Assembly (NCBI GenBank): GCA_905147135.1
Contig: LR990049.1
Span: 4,295,428-4,359,427, forward strand
Origin: Blastobasis lacticolella
Taxonomy: Eukaryota; Arthropoda; Insecta; Lepidoptera; Blastobasidae
Direction: 5' to 3'
Length of the DNA: 64,000 nt
In this document: positions 49,701 through 58,700 of the stretch, piece after piece
Layout of the letters: each line of letters opens with the position of its first letter
Position numbering within the stretch: the first letter of the stretch is position 1
The notes under the pieces: generated by a model
Told to the model about the DNA's origin: nothing
Database searches by the model: none
Seen by the model: the letters and a program-made list of their open reading frames with translations, nothing else
Translations under genes and position numbers: made by a program

Positions 49701-52700
49701 AGAATATAAGCCGGTGGTGATCACGGCTCTGATACTGAACGCCGCTTTCCACCACTCCCTGCTGCTCATTCCCCACCAGGAGACTCCTGGCGTGATGCCC
49801 TCGGCTTACATCATGAGGCATCCCATCACCAACGTGGTTGAGGTGAGGGTTTGGTAAATACGTGATAAAAGTGTGACTGACTGTGAAGTAGATTCATCAC
49901 AAAGGTTTGAACCCAAGCCTAAGCCTTGCTTGTAATTTGCGTCTGCAACATGTTGGGTTTTAATTATGTAACTGCACAGTTCAACTATGCAGTTCTTTTG
50001 GACGTATGTCTGTCAGCAGACAGTTGCTGTGATTTTGAGTAAAAATCACAGCAACAAATCCCTCAAAAGAGCTATTTGCCGTTGCGAACGTAGAGCATAT
50101 TGGCAGAATTGGCCAGAGTCTTACTTACACCAGGAAACACGTAGAAGTAGAGTCCAGATAAGATTGCTTTGAGGTTATGGCGTCCTTGTCATTGTTTATA
50201 TTGTAGATGTTCTTGTCGGGTGTCTAAAAATAATAATAAAAATAAAATAATCGTGGACAAATTTACACAGTGCAAAATTTGTACCTTTGTCATCCGCGAG
50301 TAAAAGTATCTGTATGAAGTCTCATTTTGCTGAAAATTTAAATAGCTTCAGTTTTAACGCGTCTTTCTGATATTCTAAGTATTCGTATCACTTATACTTT
50401 CACCTTTGTAAAAAAGGCGATCGCTTCTATCATATCGCCATACCTCCATATTTTCGAAAAGCTTCTGCAATTTTGTTACAGCAGCAAATTTTGGTATTAT
50501 GCCAATTTCATTCAGATGTAGAAGATCAAAAAGTTGAATTGAAAATAATATTCCATGATCTATCAGTAAACAATATAAACACAACGTTACGCCCTTTTTC
50601 TATAGGGGCAGAGGCCACATCGTTCCACTTGCTAAACAATATGCTAAACAAACACCCAACAAATTGGTGATCACTTTGTTATTGTACAGATTGACAAACA
50701 GAGCTTATTATGTTGTTTGCTTTGGATAAAGTAGGTATTGATATACTGAGTTGAAAATTGAACTGGTTGCATTAATTTTCTGCCATTTCAGTCACAATAT
50801 AAGTGCCTTCTCTGCACAGTCACTGATCTCCTTTAAGTTTTTATCAATCTGTGCTATCTATACTATTGCCTTCTAAAAGAGGGTTAAGGGTATAGCACGA
50901 TTTCGCGTTTGAATTGAAATGTCCGATCATCTTGGCCTCAATATCCCGGTTGTACTCGCACGCACGAGGTGTACCGGTCCCTACAATATCCCAGTGTTCG
51001 CCTTCACCGTGAACAGGGACCATGCTATCTGACCTCCGCAACCCTGTTAACGGGAGAACGTAACCCTGTTGCTTGAATGTGCACTCGATATTTTCGCTCC
51101 CTGAAATATGTGTATTGGTAAATACACATATGGCGGTAACCTGTGCCGTAGCTAATGTTTATAGGGCTATATAGGTAGCGTTGACACTTTCCATCAGCTA
51201 GCCTCCTTGTCTGTATTACCTACTGATTAACATAAAAATACACATACAAGACCTGACCACGACCTCACAGAACAAAGGTAACCTAGTATCCTATGAGACC
51301 GCACAAATCGGCCTCTTCCGGCGACCAAAGCGGCCAGCCGCATAACGTGGGTCCATAAATTTGAATTAGCCAAGGGAAATACGCCAAATTAATGCATAAT
51401 CTTGTGCTCTTGCGTACATCGAGCTATTTATGAGTTCTCGGCCTTTTAAGCAGCACAAATTGGCTGATTTGAGAGTGCTTTTTTAATTTAGTTTTGTGGG
51501 ATGCAGTTCCTATATCACAGCCTAAACAAAACAAACTTGACCCGTAAATTATATCTGATATTAATCATGCATATGCATTAGCATGGTTGGACTTTAGGCC
51601 GACAATCATACTTGTGACATAAATTAAAGTCTTCACTCTTTCTTTTCATAATCTAAGTTAACTCAATAAATGTGGGTATAGGAATTTTACACTTTATTCT
51701 AGATTTGGTGGAGTCCATGTCCAAGTAGAGAATGTCCTGACGAATTCGACCAAGTGGATTTCGTTCTAGACCGGTGTGTAGACCACTGCCAGATGTCGAA
51801 GCCCTCACACAGTTCTACCACGGAACGCAATGAGGATATTGACATAAACATTCACATAGACCACAAGATCACGATACCAAACTTATCCAATGTAAGGTAA
51901 GAGAACGCAAACACCTACAGTTATATTAGCATCTGACACATACAGTTAAAGTACAGGCAAATAAAGTGATCACATTTCGCCAAATTTCGTAGAAACAGCG
52001 ATAACAGTTCTAATCCATGTAAACGAAGATGATAATTAGCATATTTTTGTGATTGCTAAGCCTTCCGAGTTGGGTTTTGGTCCACGCGAACCATGCACTA
52101 TGAATTGTGTTAAGTATTTCGATTTCAGCCAAACTGACGATAGCGAGGAAGACTTTACCGATGCCGCATATTTCATTATTAAAGTTCACGATGACCTAGG
52201 GGAGCCTAAAGAACAACTTGGGATAGAAATGGAAAGAGTAAGTAAATAGCAAAATTCTAGGCTAATAAGAAAAGATGTAAGTAAATGTGTATTCGAAGTA
52301 ACATACAACAAACTAAAAACCGGCCAAGACGGGTCGTGCCACGTGCAGTGTAGTGTAGTTGCCCGACATGATATGCGTGCAAAAGGGTTTTCTGATACTA
52401 TCAACATATTACAAAGTTACAAATGCAGCTAGCTCCAATTTTCACATACAATTTGTATGAAGTGTTTGGTAATCCAACTACATTTTATGAGTTGGTCGAC
52501 TGTTTACTCATTAACTTAAAGAGTCCACTTGGCTGTGATAATTTCCTTTTTAACTTTATTATTATTACTATTACGTAGAATACTTCATGCGTATCCAAAT
52601 ATTACGGCGTAGCTGTTAATAACAACACAACACAGGGGCCTCCTGTGTTGTATTGTTATTTTATGTATCCGAAGATGGAGCATGTCTGTCTAGGAACAAA

Positions 52701-55700
52701 CTATTTACTCTAGCCTTGAAGGTGTCCAGATTATAATGATCAGTAGGCTAATTACGTAACTCTGTTGCTAACAATGATCTAATTTCAATGATTCAAATTG
52801 TTACTTTTGCGGTCACGTATCTTCAATTTCATGAGATCAGTTGCTAAAAAGTTCCATTGCAAGAAACTGAAACCATGAAATCCATCAGTCGTAATCTCAA
52901 AAGTAACAATTTCAATCATTGAAATTACAGAACTATTAGCAACAGCGTTGAGTAATTAGCCCACAGGGAACATACTAGCAGGCAATGTGTTCCATTCCTT
53001 AGCCGTACGCATTATATAGTTTAAACCAAAACGGTTGGTGCGGATAGCTGGAAGAACCACAACATAAGGATAAAAAGTGTTTTTAAAATAACATTCACTT
53101 TGAAGCTAAATATATGAAGTTTTAACGAATCTACGAGTACCCAGCGGAGGACCTTTTTTTGGTGAACCACGCTTTGTCAACTCGCTTGCAAAGTTCATAC
53201 TAATCTTATTTTGACTTCCATAGGATGATAACGACACAGTGACTGATTTTCGGTCACGATTTGGGGAGAGATTCTTTCAATCGCAAGGTGTTAATATATC
53301 GGCACTTGATAAGGAAGATTTGCGCTGTGGGGGTCTGGTTAAAGCGCATAATTTGTCTGAACTTGGGGTTTCTGTTTCAAACATATCCCCAGCTTGCATG
53401 GTTCAGAAATGCGATTTCAGGTAAAATACATTTTCAATATTTGATTGAGAGATCGCTTGCTAAACAAGTGTTTGTTAAAACTATCACAAGTTTACATAAA
53501 CTGAAGCAGTTATCTACTCTCAAAGATTTTGCTCGCTTATCATTAATCATTATAATCAAAATAATCATTGGAAATTTACAGAAAAGGCGGTCCCGATATT
53601 TGCCCACCGGATTACAAGGAAAGCGACGATAAGACATTTTACATTTACTTCTTCCTGAGATTCATGGGAACTATTATGCTCTCTGCCGGTGTTACGATCA
53701 TGGATCCCATAGCATTGACCATGATACAGAAATATGGAGGTGACTTTGGGAGAGAGAGGTTGTTTTCAAGCATTGGCATGGCCATATTTTCACCTATTAC
53801 AGGCATGCTTATAGATATGAGGACTAAACAAGTCGGTATGTAGTGTGATCTTCTAACCGTTATCTTCAATGTCAATAATTTGTACCATGTTTACATTGGC
53901 TGGTTGATTGCAGGTTACACCGACTACTCAGCTGCGTTTTATACATACGATGTGCTACTTCTAATATCAGCCATTACGGTAGCCGTGATGCCACTTGGAG
54001 CCAAACTTCCGGCTGATAATTTACTACGCGACTTAGTAAACATAATCAAAATGCCCCATATCATCGTATTTATTTTTTTCCTATTTACTCTAGGAAACTT
54101 TTGGGGTTTCATCGAATCCTATTTGTTCCTGTATTTGAAGGAATTGGGCGCACCCAATTTCCTTTTAGGTAAGGTATCGTGTTTTAAGTAAACTTCTATC
54201 TATTAATAACTTTTACACATTATCTGCACGTTAAAACACAAATAAACAATGAAATATCTTGAAACTATTTGTTGAGACTATTAATACAACTACAGGATTT
54301 GATATGAATATATCTTCCACCTGCAATAAATCAAGTTGGTAATTAGTAAAGACAGACATTTTCCTCGAATTATCTTGAAATATTAACCGTTTAAAATCGT
54401 TGAAATAATCAAAATTTTCATCTTCAGGTATAACAGTGACAGTGGGTACTCTTAGCAGTATACCGTTCTTGTACGGAGCAGATGCCATCACCTCCAAAAT
54501 TGGACATGTCAACGTCATAATCATTGCCTTCTTTTCGCATGCAGCTAGACTCGTCGGCTATTCGTTTATTGAGTGAGTTATTTATTGCATTTTAGTACAG
54601 TTTTTTATCAGGGATAAAAAAGCAAACAGTCAGCCCACCTGATTGAAAGCAATAACTGTCGTCGATAACATCTACGATAACATAACGAGTCTTTAAAACG
54701 GAACACAACAATGTAAGCAAATACTGTTGCTTGACGTGGTACCGATTCTGGTGTGCAATGCAGTTGTTATTATGTTGCAATGTAACTGTGATGTTACTAT
54801 AACTACGTCGAGTCAGTCCCAGCATCATCCCAGTTAAATTGCAGTTAAATCATTGTTCAACCTTTGACACGTTTTCGTTGACAGAATTGAAGGCAATTTG
54901 AGAACTAAGAAAGATGCAACTTAGTAATTTATTTATTTATTGGAGTACCAACAGCAATATAAAACCATAATGCAACTAAAGTACCAGGAAACGAATTGTG
55001 GAAAAGTTCGAACTCATGAAAGTTGCAATTCAACATCTGTCATTTGAATAACAATCACACGTTTGACATGCGATGTAATTGTAATGTTGCTGCAACTGAG
55101 ACGATTTCCGTAACAGAATCGAAGCCAGGGGCTTTATGTTTGAACAACTCGCCCCGAGTCGAACGGATTTCAATTTTGATTTTCGCCATGAAAAATTCAA
55201 TAGGTATTTGTTAAATTATATTGGCATCACTGAAAGCGAACGGTTTAAAAATAGGGACAATCAGCGTCATGCGGTAAAATATTGAATTGTTCATGACGAC
55301 CTTAATGATTCAGTAGATAATATGCCGGTCTGAGAGGTCCAGGGTTCGATTAAAATGGACATGCTTGCTCGTTTGCCTGAATCTCATACAGAAAAAGGAC
55401 CTTCATTAATGTTACTTGTTACGATTAATTCTTAAATTAGCTGCTCCTCTTTGTATTTCCTTCAGGCTGACTCACATTTGTGCCGTTTCGTCCTTCTACA
55501 TTAAAACTCCATTTAGAGCTACCCAAGCACATTGTCAAGTGTATGACCACAATGATGCTGTGGGCGGAACATGCGGTGTCTTTATCATAGCAAAATACTT
55601 TTTTAAATATTTTTTGCAGTCACGATGCTAACATATTTTTAGGTTTATAATGATGCGAAAATAAGCTTCATTTCAATGCGATAGTGTTGACAGTGCCGTA

Positions 55701-58700
55701 ATCCTAGGTTCAAATGGATATAGATAAACGCCAATATTCAGAAACAATAGTAGATTATCGATGTACCAATACCTTTTCACAGAGCTCATTAGCAGCTGTT
55801 CGGTTAGTGAACGCACGGTTTTCAATAAGGCTCTATTATTGGTCAATATTGCTCGCTCCAATAATTACCAGTAGTATTAGTAGTATTATTAGTAGTATTA
55901 GTGCCAGTAGCCACTAATGTATTGTCTGTTGGCACCCTATGCGTTCACGCACTGTGAGACCTCACGTTTCTGAATATACAGTATTTTAATGGAAAAGAAA
56001 TTAAACAATAGTGGGCGACAAATACATACATACATAAAGCTCACACTTCTGTCCCACAAGTGGAGTAAGCAGAGGCTATGGACCGCCAATTTGCTCTGTC
56101 CTGTCTGACACAACTCCCTAACCTCGCATATATCCACAATTCTTTTCACACATATACCTCCTTTTATTCCTGCCCCTGCGGTCCCCAAAAAATAAATTAT
56201 GGAATATGGCGTAGAAATGAGTTAACGAAAAGTCGCATACGCCTCTTATGTATTTTCCTTGTCGCCCACTATTGTTTTTTATTTATTTTAAGTACATTTA
56301 CGTCGAAGGAGAATATTGTTGGGAATATCTATTCGAAATTCGAAGAGGTACTAACGTATTCTGTGAAATCCACTAGCACACGCTATGCACATGAACCTAA
56401 TTCTTTTTCATCCTACATAGTTTGATAGAAGGCCTGTCTATCACGTCTCGTGTAGGTGGCTTAGACAAACAATGTAAACATTTTACATTTACCACCTCTG
56501 TAAACAGCTTCCCTATTACTTACTTTATCTAAAATCTAAACAGTTGCAATGCAATATCCTTTTCAATGTGACAAAACGTCGCTCAAACCTGCAATATAAC
56601 GCACGCGTTATCTCAATTGGCAACCTTGGTCATGAAGATTACATCTTTGCAGGGATTCCTGGTGGTGCTTCCCGTTTGAGGCAATGGAATCGCTCTCTGT
56701 TCATCTAATGTGGGTGGCAGCGGCTACTTACTGTGCTATGTTGGCCCCCAAGAATCTCCTCGCTACCTTGATTGGCGTGTTAGGAATGGCGCACTTCAGT
56801 CTTGGTAAATATTGATGATATATTTTTAGCTACGAAAGAGTTCACTGATTGATAGCGTAGTACTTAAGTTTTTTAGTTTAAATAAGTATATTTATTCTTT
56901 ATGATTGTTATGTTTAAAATTCTGCAAACATTTGGCCGTTCTGTGGGATCCTATAACTTTTCTGTACATAAAGTGCTCTCGGGAAGAATATAGCTTTCTC
57001 GTAATTGGTTCAGTACTTTCGGAGATTAGCTTTTTAACAAACAAAAATAAACTCTTCATCTTTATTAGCTAGAGATTGTAGTTGATAGCCAAAATAATAT
57101 TTTCAGATATACTTTTGGGCATATTGACGAAAAAAAATTAATGCTTTTAAAATTAGACTTATCGCATAAAATGAGTTAATAAATAGCAATGAAAATAAAA
57201 ACTGACGTATTTACTATTTTGATAAATTTAGATATAGTTAGGACTAGGGATGTTACGAATATTCGTATTCGCATTCGCTTATGCGAATGGTTCGCATCGT
57301 TTTTAACATTCGCATCGACATTCGCATTCGCATAAATCAATGCGAATGCGAATGTGTGCAAATCGAGACATGTAGTGTTATGTTGACAATTCCGCTACAC
57401 TAATAAGCATTTTGGCCGGAATGCTAGACGCCTCAAGCGGAAACGAAGACTGTGATACAGAATCTGGAGACACTTTAGTATGTGAAATTAAATCACAGTT
57501 AAAGGCCTATAGTAAAGAAACGCGTGCTTCTCTTAATGAAAGCGCTTATCTGAGCGCTCCGCCAGCAAGCGCACCGAGCGAACAGTTATTTAGTGCAGCC
57601 GGCCTTATATACATGCCTCTAAGAAATCGCCTCATGGGTGAAAAGGCAGCAAAACTGTTGTTTTTAAAATATAATTTGCCATTATTAAACTTCGATTACT
57701 AAATGTCTGTCATGTCAATACATTTTGTATGTTTTTCTTTTTTAAGTAATAAATATAATTGATTATTTATATGGTTTTTTAATACTTGATGTCTTCAGTT
57801 CTTAACATTCGCATTCGCATTCGCATTCGCACATTCGCAGCGTAAACATTCGTATTCGCATTCGCATTCGCGAATGTGAAAAATTTGACATGGGTAACAT
57901 CCCTGGTTAGGACCACGCTAAGTCCGAATCGACTGACAGTGGTAGAAATTATAAAGTGTGGATATGGCAATATCGATTGGATAATCTGTCCTTGTCAGTC
58001 ATTGCCCATTATTATTTAGGTGATATGCACACTGGAACGGTTGTGCGTGACGAGCGTTAGTGCGTGACATAAAGTTCTTTGAGATGTCATCGGTTTCTAT
58101 GGAAATCACGCATAGTCGAACACACTGAAAACTGATCCGTAGTTTTTTTTCTTTGACACATGTACCAAAGCTTTAGTACGAGTATCTAGAAACCAACAAG
58201 GATCAAGAATACATCATAAAGGAACTAACGGTGCTGTGTTCCAATGTGCCAATCGCCTTCATAATATTTTTCAAGTCATGCTAATTCTTTGTTATGACTT
58301 TCATGAATGACGTTCTATGACGGATAAAAGCATAGCCACCTCATAGTAAGTCCATGAGCCACCTTCATCATAAAAGACATGGCATAAGTTGCCATACAGA
58401 GATTTTTTTTTTAAAGCGATTCGTACTTAGCGTGGTCTTATTGTAGTTCTCGACTTGTAAATAGAACAAAGTATTTACTACGTTCTTTCTTACACGGGAA
58501 ATCTTTAAAGCTATAAAATTGGAAATAATAATAATTCCTTCTATACATACCTATATTATTACTCTTTCTGACTGGATACTTAAAACTATTTTAGGGCGAG
58601 GCAGCGGCAGCTTCGGAGGTGGTTTCCTGATAGCATCACTTGGAACCAGAGAGGCTTTTAGATACATGGGCCTTATAGCGTTCCTTGGGGGAGTCCTCTA

